Source: JAAZNO01 sp012798275
GTDB taxonomy: Bacteria; Chloroflexota; Anaerolineae; B4-G1; SLSP01
Reading direction: 5' to 3'
NCBI GenBank assembly: GCA_035347995.1
Contig: DAOPQD010000047.1
Coordinates: 1-25,560 of the forward strand
Length of the DNA stretch: 25,560 nucleotides
Below, piece after piece: positions 18,631 to 25,560 of the stretch. The notes under the pieces were generated by a model. The model had not been told where the DNA came from and searched no databases. It saw nothing but the letters and a program-made list of their open reading frames with translations. The translations under genes were made by a program, and so were the position numbers. Position 1 is the first letter of the stretch, and every line of letters begins with the position of its first letter.

Positions 18631-19587
18631 GTGAGTACTATCCGCTTCGAGAACATCAGCAAGCGTTTTTCCGATGCCGGCGTTGCGGCAGTCGAGGATG
18701 TGACGTTGGAAATCCCCTCCGGCGCTTTCGTGGTGTTGCTGGGCCCTTCGGGGTGTGGGAAAACCACGCTGCTCAAGATGGTCAATCGCCTGATTGAGCC
18801 GACTTCTGGCTCCATCGCGCTCGACGGTGAGGACATCCGCCAGCTGGAGCCGACGGACCTGCGGCGACGCATCGGTTATGTGATCCAGCAAGTGGGGCTT
18901 TTTCCCCACATGACGGTAGCGCAGAACATCGCCGTGGTTCCGGAGCTGTTGAAGTGGCCCCCCGAACGCATTGCAGCCCGGGTGCGCGAGCTCCTGGAAC
19001 TGGTGGCTCTACCCGCCGGGGAGTATTGCGGACGTTATCCCGCGCAGCTCTCCGGCGGGCAACAACAGCGGGTGGGGGTGGCTCGGGCGCTTGCCGGTGA
19101 CCCCAAGGTGGTGCTCATGGACGAGCCTTTCGGGGCCATAGACGCGATCACGCGCACGGTTCTTCAGGACGAGCTGCTGCGCCTTCAGCGCCAGCTGCGC
19201 AAGACGATCCTCTTCGTGACGCATGACGTCGAAGAGGCGCTGCGGCTCGCCGACAGGATTGTGGTGATGCGCGAGGGCCGCATTGTGCAGTACGATTCCC
19301 CCGTGGCGCTCCTCACCCGTCCGGCAGATGCGTTTGTAAGCCATCTCCTGGGCGCTGACGATATGGTGCGGCAGCTGGGCCTCATCCGGGTGGATGCGGC
19401 GATGTCCCCGCTGACATTGCCGCCGGATGAGCTGGTCGCGGCGCCTGCCATCCCTGCTGCTGCGGATTTGCGGCAGGCCCTCTCGCTGCTGCTGCGCACC
19501 GGGACGACGGCGCTGAAGGTGACTTCCGGCGGCGCGCTCGTGGGACAACTCACGTTGGAGCGCATTCGCGCTGCGGCGCAGGAGTGA
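18631..19587 (+). CDS. opuCA: OpuC-type osmoprotectant ABC transporter ATPase
   Basis: This 318-residue protein powers the import. Walker A is GPSGCGKTT (38-46), the signature LSGGQQQRV begins at residue 140, and Walker B with DEPFGAIDA is at 164-172, followed by the H-loop in FVTHDVEEAL. The family normally carries two C-terminal CBS domains sensing ionic strength (total about 370-400 residues). Here only about 75 residues remain (about 243-318, ending LVGQLTLERIRAA), so at most one degenerate CBS is present. The start is GTG with only a weak upstream GAAGG. It sits between the binding protein and the second permease in one operon. Confidence 0.93.
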   Translation: MSTIRFENISKRFSDAGVAAVEDVTLEIPSGAFVVLLGPSGCGKTTLLKMVNRLIEPTSGSIALDGEDIRQLEPTDLRRRIGYVIQQVGLFPHMTVAQNIAVVPELLKWPPERIAARVRELLELVALPAGEYCGRYPAQLSGGQQQRVGVARALAGDPKVVLMDEPFGAIDAITRTVLQDELLRLQRQLRKTILFVTHDVEEALRLADRIVVMREGRIVQYDSPVALLTRPADAFVSHLLGADDMVRQLGLIRVDAAMSPLTLPPDELVAAPAIPAAADLRQALSLLLRTGTTALKVTSGGALVGQLTLERIRAAAQE

Positions 19588-19620
19588 CGGCCCTGGAAGC
19601 GCAAATGAGGGAGACGTAGG

Positions 19621-20271
19621 ATGAGCTATCTTCTCTCCAACCCTGAGGTGGTGTTGCACTTGCTGGGCCAGCACCTCTGGATGACGGGGACGGCGCTCCT
19701 GATCTCTGTGGCGCTGGCGTTGCCCCTGAGCGTGCTGGCTTACCGCCATCCCAGGGTCCATACGGCGATCATGGGGATGCTGGGGATCTTCTACACGATT
19801 CCGAGCATCGCCTTCATCATTCTCCTGGTGCCGATACTGGGCCTCAACGCGCGGGCGGTCATCGTGGCCCTGGTGGTCTACACGCAGGTCATTCTCGTAC
19901 GGAACTTTGTCGCCGGGCTGCAAGGCGTGCCGGCCCCCATCCTTGAGGCGGCGCGAGGGATGGGGATGAGCGCCTGGCAGATGTGGTGGCGGGTGCAATT
20001 GCCGCTGGCGTTGCCGGTCATGCTCGCCGGGGTGCGGATCGCCGTGGTGGTGGCGGTGGCGATTGGCACGGTGGGCGCGAAATTCGGTGCGGGCGGTCTG
20101 GGGAAGCTGCTTTTCGACGGCATCTCGCAGCCAGGGCGCTACGACAAGATTTGGGCGGGGGCGTTGACGGTCGCGGCGTTGGCGCTGACCTTGAATTGGG
20201 GCCTGCAGGCGCTCGAAGCGCATTTCGACGTCGAGCGCCGCGCGGCGCGACGGTCGCGTTGCGGGCCATAG
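19621..20271 (+). CDS. OpuC-type osmoprotectant ABC transporter permease (second)
   Basis: This 216-residue inner-membrane permease has about six hydrophobic segments and an EAA loop (ILEAARGMGMSAWQMWWRVQ) near residues 107-126. It is the partner of the permease at 16818, and together they would form the transport channel. It begins 33 bases after the ATPase stop, with GAGGGAG upstream. A 33-base piece (19937-19969) is identical to 17164-17196 in the first permease although the surrounding sequence has diverged. The DJ-1-like gene starts 27 bases downstream. Confidence 0.93.
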   Translation: MSYLLSNPEVVLHLLGQHLWMTGTALLISVALALPLSVLAYRHPRVHTAIMGMLGIFYTIPSIAFIILLVPILGLNARAVIVALVVYTQVILVRNFVAGLQGVPAPILEAARGMGMSAWQMWWRVQLPLALPVMLAGVRIAVVVAVAIGTVGAKFGAGGLGKLLFDGISQPGRYDKIWAGALTVAALALTLNWGLQALEAHFDVERRAARRSRCGP

Positions 20272-20298
20272 TGGCGGCGTGCGAGAAAGGGGGTTTCT

Positions 20299-20850
20299 AT
20301 GAAGCGGGTGCTCGTTCCCATTGCGGAGGGTACGGAGGAATTGGAAGCCGTCAGCATCGTGGATGTTCTGCGGCGGGCGGGGGCGGAGGTGACGGTCGCC
20401 TCGGTGATGGAGCGTTTGCAGGTGACCGCTTCACGCGGGGTGAAGCTGGTCGCGGATGCACGGATCGGCGATTGCGCCACCGAAGCCTACGATCTCATCG
20501 CGCTCCCCGGCGGGATGCCCGGCGCGGTGCACCTGCGGGATTCGGCAGAGCTCACGGTGCTGCTCCGGGCGCAGGCCGCGGCGGGACGGCTTTACGCCGC
20601 CATCTGCGCTGCTCCGGTTGTCGTGCTGCAGCATCACGGCCTGCTGGAGGGACGGCGCGCGACGTGCCATCCTAGCTTCGAAAAAGAGCTGCGGAATCCC
20701 GAAGCCGTAGCGCAGCGGGTCGTCGTAGACGGTAATTGCGTCACCAGCCGGGGGCCGGGCACGGCGGTGGAGTTCGCCCTGCAGCTGGCGGCATTGCTCT
20801 TCGGCGAGACGAAGGCGCGCGAAGTCGGCGCGGCGATGCTGGCGCGTTAA
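20299..20850 (+). CDS. DJ-1/PfpI family protein (YajL/ThiJ-like)
   Basis: This 183-residue cytoplasmic protein has the DJ-1 fold. The N-terminus MKRVLVPIAEGTEELEAV carries the conserved glutamate E16, and the nucleophile elbow AAICAAP carries C103. These correspond to E18 and C106 of human DJ-1. LPGGMPGA and the ATCHPSFE segment are also typical. Members act as deglycase/glyoxalase-like or oxidative-stress proteins; which one applies here cannot be told. The ribosome binding site is AAAGGGGG (20285-20291). It follows the osmoprotectant operon by 27 bases and may be its last gene, linking solute uptake to stress protection; this is an inference. It converges on nadB. Confidence 0.92.
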   Translation: MKRVLVPIAEGTEELEAVSIVDVLRRAGAEVTVASVMERLQVTASRGVKLVADARIGDCATEAYDLIALPGGMPGAVHLRDSAELTVLLRAQAAAGRLYAAICAAPVVVLQHHGLLEGRRATCHPSFEKELRNPEAVAQRVVVDGNCVTSRGPGTAVEFALQLAALLFGETKAREVGAAMLAR

Positions 20851-20851
20851 G

Positions 20852-20942
20852 GAGCAGGGGAATAGGGAGCAGGGGAGAGATTGCTTGTTCCCCTATCGCC
20901 CCATCACCCCATTACCCATCACCCCATTACCCATCACCCTCT
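20852..20942. repeat. C-rich/G-rich short tandem repeat between convergent genes
   Basis: A G-rich half (GGAGCAGGGG and AATAGGGAGCAGGGGAG, 20851-20878) is followed by alternating CCCCATCA, CCCCATTA and CCCATCA units (about 20899-20939). AGGGGAA and TTCCCCT can pair. The layout (G-rich then C-rich, ATTA/ATCA alternation) repeats the design of 6622-6752. It fills nearly the whole gap between the DJ-1 gene and nadB and may act as a bidirectional terminator; that role is a guess. Confidence 0.7.
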
Positions 20943-20946
20943 CACA

Positions 20947-22578
20947 TCAGAACTCCGTGACGGCGTTGGGCAGCGGGCCTTCGGTATCCTGGAGGCCGGC
21001 GAATTCGTGGTCGGCGGCGTCCTCGCGGTAGTGTGTCCCGCGTGATTGGCGATTGTGCCACGCGGCATTCGTGACGATCCACGCGGTTTGCGCCATGTTG
21101 CGCAGCCCGATCAACGCATCGTTGAGGCGGGTGGTGCGGTAGAATTCATCAATGGCGCCCCACAGATGGTTGAGATCGCGTAGCGCGCGCGCCAACCGCC
21201 GCGTGCTGCGCGCCAGGCCGACGTAGAGCCACATGACGTCCTGAATTGTCCGCGTGTCGTTGAAGAGCAAGACGGGGTCGGCCGCCTTGCCCTCACTCAC
21301 GTTTTCCCAGGGGGGGATGTCGTCCATGCGGGCGAGGGTCAGGTCGCGTCGGGCGAGGATGTCGCGCGCGGCCCGGTCGCCCCACACCAGCCCCTCCAAC
21401 AGCGAGGTGCTTGCCAGGCGGTTCGCGCCGTGCAGGCCCGTGCAGCTCACTTCCCCAATCGCGTAAAGTCCCTCGAGGGTTGAGTGCCCCCAACCGTCCA
21501 CATGGATGCCGCCGCAGAAGTAATGGGCGGCCGGCACGACGGGGATCGGCTCTCGTGTGATGTCCACCCCGGCCTGGAGGCAGGTTTCGTAGATGGTGGG
21601 GAAGCGCTCTTGAATACGCGCTGCGGGCATGGCTTCGGCGAGGTTGAGCAACACGTGAGAATAGCCGTGCTCCAGCATTTCATTGTGAATGGCGCGGGCG
21701 ACCACATCGCGGGGCGCCAGATCGCCCCACTTGGGCGCGTAGCTGTCCATGAAGTGGCGCCCATCGGGTGTGTAGAGCCGGGCGCCCTCGCCGCGCACCG
21801 CTTCGGAGATGAGGAAATTGTCCGCTCCGGCGACGGCGAGAGTGGTGGGGTGGAACTGAATGTATTCCGCGTTGATGACCCGCGCCCCGGCGCGGTAGGC
21901 CATCGCCAGGCCGTCGCCGCGCGCGCCTTCGGGATTGGTGGTGTGCCGGTAGATGCGTCCTACGCCGCCTGTGGCAAGGATCGTCGCCGGCGCGAGGACG
22001 CGGTGAATGGCGTTGCCGGCCCGGTCCAGCACGTAGGCGCCGTGACAGGTGATCGGTCGGTAGATTGCCATGGGATCGCGGCTGTGATGGGACGACGTGA
22101 TCAGGTCCACGGCGGTGTGTCCCGTGAGCAAGGTGATGTTGGGGAAGGCGGCGAGCCGCTGCAGCAGGGCGATCTGGATCGCCTTGCCCGTGGCGTCGCC
22201 CACGTGGAGGATGCGGGAGACGGAATGTCCTCCCTCACGGGTGAGAGAGAGTTTCTCCGCGTTTCGGTCGAAGGGCACCCGGGCTTCTTCGACGAGCAAG
22301 CGGTAGACCAGGTCGGGGCCCTCTTCCGCCAGGATCCGCACGGCGGGGGGATAGCTCAAGCCGGCACCGGCGCGCAACACGTCTTCGATGAGCAGCTCTG
22401 GCGGATCCTCTTCCCCACGGGCGATGATGCCGCCTTGCGCGTAGCGCGTGTTGGTTTCCTCCGGGGCGTAGGAGCGGGTGATGAGCGTGACGTGACGCCC
22501 GGCCTGCGCCAATCGCAGCGCTGCCGTCGTCCCGGCAATGCCACAGCCGATGATGAGAACGTCGGTTTCAGTAGTCAT
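20947..22578 (-). CDS. nadB: L-aspartate oxidase
   Basis: This 543-residue flavoprotein oxidises L-aspartate to iminoaspartate, the first step of de novo NAD synthesis. The FAD-binding motif is IIGCGIAG (9-16). NTRYAQGGI, GGHSVSRILHVGDATG, the active-site region YIQFHPTTL, ISEAVRGEGARL and HYFCGGIHVD follow in the usual order. The C-terminal helical domain ends with SRGTHYRED. Length is normal for the family. Start 22578 has GGAG about 10-13 bases upstream on the minus strand, within a small heptamer array. nadA and nadC are not in the window. The 220-base gap upstream (22579-22798) holds that array and AT-rich sequence with no clear promoter. Confidence 0.96.
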   Translation of the reverse strand: MTTETDVLIIGCGIAGTTAALRLAQAGRHVTLITRSYAPEETNTRYAQGGIIARGEEDPPELLIEDVLRAGAGLSYPPAVRILAEEGPDLVYRLLVEEARVPFDRNAEKLSLTREGGHSVSRILHVGDATGKAIQIALLQRLAAFPNITLLTGHTAVDLITSSHHSRDPMAIYRPITCHGAYVLDRAGNAIHRVLAPATILATGGVGRIYRHTTNPEGARGDGLAMAYRAGARVINAEYIQFHPTTLAVAGADNFLISEAVRGEGARLYTPDGRHFMDSYAPKWGDLAPRDVVARAIHNEMLEHGYSHVLLNLAEAMPAARIQERFPTIYETCLQAGVDITREPIPVVPAAHYFCGGIHVDGWGHSTLEGLYAIGEVSCTGLHGANRLASTSLLEGLVWGDRAARDILARRDLTLARMDDIPPWENVSEGKAADPVLLFNDTRTIQDVMWLYVGLARSTRRLARALRDLNHLWGAIDEFYRTTRLNDALIGLRNMAQTAWIVTNAAWHNRQSRGTHYREDAADHEFAGLQDTEGPLPNAVTEF

Positions 22579-22593
22579 TTTAATATGTACTCC

Positions 22594-22621
22594 GTAATGC
22601 GTGCTGCGTACTGCGTAAGGG
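22594..22621 (+). repeat. Short heptamer array upstream of nadB
   Basis: Four heptamers GTAATGC, GTGCTGC, GTACTGC and GTAAGGG follow one another. The unit differs from the GGGTRAN arrays but has the same length of seven. On the minus strand it lies in the nadB leader, just before the ribosome binding site. Confidence 0.6.
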
Positions 22622-22798
22622 TCTTAGGAGGCTAACGAACTTTCACGGTAACTGTCCGACCGCCGGTTGAAAATAGCGTAGATTCCCGAGCTGCTGCTAA
22701 AGATTAAGAATTAAATTCTGTTATGCGTACAATCTTTTGCCCCCTATCCCCTGAGCAGTGAGACGTTGACAGAACTTACGGCTCACCTCTCACATCCT

Positions 22799-23287
22799 CT
22801 ACGGCGCTTCCACTAGATAATTCGCCGCTCCCCAACCCTCGCGTTCGGGATTCGTCTCATCTTTGAGCAGCCACCAGGTGAGGCCGTCCGCCTCCTGCGG
22901 CCCCCCGGCCACGATGAAGAGGCTGCCTTCTGCGGCGATGGTGACCCGCTCACTGCTGGTGCCCGGCGCAGCGCGCAGATTCAGGCCGGCGGCGCCGGTG
23001 CCGTTCACCCGCACGCGGCTGCCGATGCCAATACCTTCTCCCGTTGAGGTCGGCAAGGGCGGCGGCGTGACGGTGGGCGTGGATGTAGCGGTGGGGGTGG
23101 AGGTGGCCAGACGCAAGTCCCCCGTCGGCAACGGGCCGGCCGGAGCGGCCCCCGGCTCCTGTAGCAGCCGCGCCGCCGCGATGAACAGGCCCGCGATGGC
23201 CAGCGCCAGCAATGCCAGGCAACCCCAACGTCCTGCCGCGCCCAAACTTCGGCTTGAGATGTGAGCCTCTGTCCGCGGCGTCCTCAC
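22799..23287 (-). CDS. Membrane-anchored bacterial SH3-domain protein
   Basis: This 162-residue protein has one transmembrane segment near residues 22-40 (LALLALAIAGLFIAAARLL). A Thr/Pro-rich spacer (STPTATSTPTVTPPPLPTST) follows. A C-terminal SH3b domain begins at GSRVRVNGTGAAGLNLRAAPG and ends GWGAANYLVEAP. SH3b domains often bind peptidoglycan or peptides, so an extracytoplasmic wall-contact role is inferred. A GTG at 23287-23285 overlaps the TGA stop of the upstream permease (GTGA), which indicates translational coupling and fixes the start; the longer open frame reaching 23854 is a shadow of the permease. It is the last gene of the amino-acid transporter operon. Why an SH3 protein should be coupled to this importer is unclear. 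Confidence 0.85.
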   Translation of the reverse strand: MRTPRTEAHISSRSLGAAGRWGCLALLALAIAGLFIAAARLLQEPGAAPAGPLPTGDLRLATSTPTATSTPTVTPPPLPTSTGEGIGIGSRVRVNGTGAAGLNLRAAPGTSSERVTIAAEGSLFIVAGGPQEADGLTWWLLKDETNPEREGWGAANYLVEAP

Positions 23288-24000
23288 GCCCGTTCCACTT
23301 CCATGTGCAATCCTGGAATTTGGGTGCGCTTTTCGATCGTGTTCATCAAACTCGTCAACCCCAGGACCACTACCAGGTAGATCAGACCGACGACAAGGAG
23401 AATTTCCATCGGTTTGTAGTACTTGCTGATGAGGAACTGCCCCCGCGCCAGCAAGTCCGGCACGGTGATGACAAACACGACGGACGTGTATTTGACCATG
23501 TAGGCGACTTCGTTCGACCAGGCGGGGATTGCCAGCCGTAACGCCTGCGGCAGGACGATGTGCGTGATCGCCTGCAGCTGGCTCATCCCCAACGCGCGCG
23601 CCGCCATGATCTGTCCGACGTTGATCGCCTGGATGGCGCTGCGCAGGTATTCCGCCTGATATGCGCCGCTGTTTAATCCAAGCGCCAGGTAGGCCGAGGC
23701 CATCTGGCTCAGGATGAGGAATTGGGCCGGGATGCCCGCGGAGTCCAACGCGCGGGCGATGTCGGGAAAGCCGTAGTAGATGACGAAGAGCTGCACCAGC
23801 AGGGGCGTCCCGCGAAAGAGTTCCACGTAGGCGATGGCGAGCCAGCGCAGCCAACGTGGGCCATACATGCGCAACATGGCCGTCGGAATGCCGATCACCA
23901 ATCCCAGAAGGAGAGCCACTGCGCTGATTTGCAGCGTGGTCAGCAGGCCGTACCCCAGGTCAGGCCAGATCATGTCCCAGAATGCCAGGAGTCCTGCCAT
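23284..24000 (-). CDS. Polar amino-acid ABC transporter permease
   Basis: This 238-residue inner-membrane protein belongs to the His/Glu/Gln/Arg/opine permease family (HisM/GlnP type). It has the N-terminal GLLTTLQISAVALLLGLVIG segment, ELFRGTPLLVQLF, and the EAA loop SAIQAINVGQIMAARALGM with IVLPQALRLAIPAW. It pairs with the permease at 24785-25453 and the ATPase between them. AAAAGGAGTGA at the end of the ATPase gene is the ribosome binding site, and only three bases separate the genes. The substrate is not predictable because no binding-protein gene is in the window. Confidence 0.95.
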   Translation of the reverse strand: MAGLLAFWDMIWPDLGYGLLTTLQISAVALLLGLVIGIPTAMLRMYGPRWLRWLAIAYVELFRGTPLLVQLFVIYYGFPDIARALDSAGIPAQFLILSQMASAYLALGLNSGAYQAEYLRSAIQAINVGQIMAARALGMSQLQAITHIVLPQALRLAIPAWSNEVAYMVKYTSVVFVITVPDLLARGQFLISKYYKPMEILLVVGLIYLVVVLGLTSLMNTIEKRTQIPGLHMEVERA

Positions 24001-24003
24001 GGC

Positions 24004-24768
24004 TCACTCCTTTTCCTGCAGTTGACCGTAGAGCTCGCTGATCTTGCCCAGGAATTCTCGCGTGCGGGGGTGCTGGGGATTATCGAAGATCTGTTGGGTC
24101 GGCCCTTGCTCGGCGATGACCCCGCCTTCCATGAAGATCATGCGTGTGGAGACTTCCCGCGCGAAGCCCATCTCGTGCGTCACCACGATCATGGTCATGC
24201 CCTCTTTGGCGAGCTTCTTCATCACCTCCAGCACTTCGCCGATGAGCTCGGGGTCGAGCGCCGAGGTCGGCTCGTCGAACAGCATCACCTCTGGTCCCAT
24301 GGCCAGGGCGCGGGCGATGGCGACGCGCTGTTTCTGTCCGCCGGAGAGCTGTGCCGGGTAGAGGTCAGCCTTGTCGCTCAGCCCTACGCGGTCCAGCTCG
24401 AAGCGCGCCAATTCCTCAGCCGCTGCCTTGGGCATTTTCTTCACCTTGGTGAGCGCGATCGTCACGTTATTCAGCGCGTTCAGGTGATTGAACAGGTTGA
24501 AGTCCTGAAAGACCATGCCGACCCGCTCGCGGATTTTGTTCACGTTAGCGTGGGGCGCGGTGATTTCGTCATTGCCGATCCAGATGCGTCCTTTGTCGGG
24601 GCGGGTGAGGAGGTTGATGCAGCGCAGCATCGTGCTCTTGCCGGTGCCGCTTGGCCCGATGACGACGAGAACCTCGCCTTCGCGGATTTCCAGCGAGACG
24701 CCTTTGAGCACCTGTGTGGGCCCGTAGGACTTGTGTAAGTCTTCGACGCGGATAATGACAGCGCTCAT
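24004..24768 (-). CDS. Polar amino-acid ABC transporter ATPase (GlnQ-like)
   Basis: This 254-residue ATPase has Walker A GPSGTGKST (38-46), Q-loop FQDFNLF (near 87-93), signature LSGGQKQRV (141-149), Walker B MLFDEPTSALDPE (D165-E166) and H-loop VVTHEMGFA. The FDEPTSALDPE wording is typical of the GlnQ/HisP/ArtP group. It would energise the two permeases on either side of it. AAAGGAG precedes the ATG. It starts 16 bases after the upstream permease. Confidence 0.96.
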   Translation of the reverse strand: MSAVIIRVEDLHKSYGPTQVLKGVSLEIREGEVLVVIGPSGTGKSTMLRCINLLTRPDKGRIWIGNDEITAPHANVNKIRERVGMVFQDFNLFNHLNALNNVTIALTKVKKMPKAAAEELARFELDRVGLSDKADLYPAQLSGGQKQRVAIARALAMGPEVMLFDEPTSALDPELIGEVLEVMKKLAKEGMTMIVVTHEMGFAREVSTRMIFMEGGVIAEQGPTQQIFDNPQHPRTREFLGKISELYGQLQEKE

Positions 24769-24784
24769 GGGTGGCTCCTTTGGT

Positions 24785-25453
24785 TCAATGGGCTTCTTCT
24801 AATGGCGTGGGCAGACGGAGCACGTGCTCAACATGATCCAGTCCCCGGTTAGTCAAAAAGGTCATGGTGAAGTAAATCAACGCGCAGAGGCTGTAGACAA
24901 TGAAGGATTGATAAGTCCGTGCGGCTACTTGCTGGGAGCGGCGTAACAATTCTGCCAACCCGACGGCATAGACCAGGGAGGAATCTTTGATCACGATAGC
25001 GGCTTCATTCGACCAGGAAGGGATGGCCAGTCGCAAGGCCTGCGGCAGGATGATGGCCGTGATGGCCTGTACCTGCGTCATGCCCAATGCTTGTGCGGCG
25101 AGCATCTGCCCGGAGCCGATGGATTGAATGGCCCCACGCAATAACTCCATCTGATAAGCGCTGCTACAAAATCCCAGCGCGATGCAGCCGGCGAGGAAGG
25201 GGGGAATCTTCACCACAGACGAAATCCCATAAAAGAGGATAAAGAGCACGACCAGTGAGGGCAGGCCGCGCAGCACGACGCTGTAGGCCTGAGCGAAGCC
25301 CGCAGCTGCCTTGCTGCCGTAGACGCGCAACAAGGCCAGGGGCAATCCGATGAGAAAGCCGCTCAGCAACGCAATCACCGTGATGGCGAGACTCAGCAGC
25401 GCTCCCTCGAGCAAGTACGGCAGGCTATTGAGAATATCAGGGAGTTTTTCCAT
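24785..25453 (-). CDS. Polar amino-acid ABC transporter permease (first)
   Basis: This 222-residue inner-membrane permease is of the same family as the one at 23284, with VVLRGLPSLVVLFILFYG, the EAA loop GAIQSIGSGQMLAAQALGM and IILPQALRLAIPSWSNEA. It is the first gene of the visible minus-strand operon. GAAGGAG (25466-25460) is its ribosome binding site and is the last part of the inverted copy of the palindromic leader. A solute-binding protein is expected for such an importer, but none is seen; it may lie beyond 25560. Confidence 0.95.
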   Translation of the reverse strand: MEKLPDILNSLPYLLEGALLSLAITVIALLSGFLIGLPLALLRVYGSKAAAGFAQAYSVVLRGLPSLVVLFILFYGISSVVKIPPFLAGCIALGFCSSAYQMELLRGAIQSIGSGQMLAAQALGMTQVQAITAIILPQALRLAIPSWSNEAAIVIKDSSLVYAVGLAELLRRSQQVAARTYQSFIVYSLCALIYFTMTFLTNRGLDHVEHVLRLPTPLEEAH

Positions 25454-25459
25454 GGCGGG

Positions 25460-25560
25460 CTCCTTCGAAAATGGCCCCGAATGAACACGAATTTCACGAA
25501 TAAGGTTAGAAATTCCTGGCCCCCGGGGCTGCTACGTCCTCAAACAACGCGCTTCAGCGC
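25460..25560 (-). repeat. Palindromic leader element, copy 2 (inverted, cut by window end)
   Basis: Read on the minus strand this matches 17619-17719 with six differences. The differences are one in the first hairpin arm, three in the seven bases before the ATTCG repeats, one in the second repeat and one next to the ribosome binding site. The window ends inside the GCGC-TGAA-GCGC hairpin, so the full copy probably continues beyond it. It abuts the start of the amino-acid permease gene. Confidence 0.9.

Noticed and set aside
21484..22635. 383-codon plus-strand open frame opposite nadB
   Set aside because: Composition is that of a shadow frame, and nadB on the other strand is complete with all family motifs.
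23288..23854. Upstream extension of the SH3-protein reading frame
   Set aside because: It overlaps the whole permease gene in another frame and encodes low-complexity shadow sequence; the GTGA overlap gives a better start.

Overview
The window most likely comes from a high-GC member of the Chloroflexota (Anaerolineae-like). This is inferred from the Thr/Pro-rich linkers behind the lipoprotein signal peptide or membrane anchor (7516-8586 and 22799-23287), Gram-positive-style regulation (a T-box leader) combined with an alpha-2-macroglobulin-like lipoprotein, and many intergenic palindromes and heptamer arrays. No rRNA, tRNA or CRISPR array was seen.

Left part (1-6620): a SigA-type promoter and a T-box leader with a GUC (valine) specifier precede a first valyl-tRNA synthetase of the archaeal-like type. 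A REP-associated tyrosine transposase (RAYT) flanked on its 5' side by small hairpins follows, and then a second valyl-tRNA synthetase of the ordinary bacterial type. The first synthetase carries an in-frame cluster of four perfect hairpins (2376-2481) that belongs to the same palindrome family as an intergenic element at 17585-17719. The two synthetases, the RAYT and the palindromes make this the most unusual part of the window.

Middle part (6621-16802): an inverted pair of heptamer arrays, a conserved hypothetical protein, an alpha/beta-hydrolase lipoprotein, a type I asparaginase on the opposite strand, a toast-rack-like lipoprotein with a clear promoter and terminator, and a 1992-residue alpha-2-macroglobulin-like lipoprotein whose thioester motif has been lost (S-T-E-M in place of C-x-E-Q).

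Right part (16818-25560): an OpuC-type compatible-solute ABC importer (permease, binding lipoprotein, ATPase, permease) and a DJ-1/PfpI protein on the plus strand. On the minus strand are L-aspartate oxidase and a polar amino-acid ABC importer (permease, ATPase, permease) with a translationally coupled SH3-domain membrane protein. A 101-bp leader element (about 95 of 101 positions identical) lies immediately upstream of the binding-protein gene of the first importer and, in inverted orientation, upstream of the first permease gene of the second importer. It ends at the ribosome binding site in both places.
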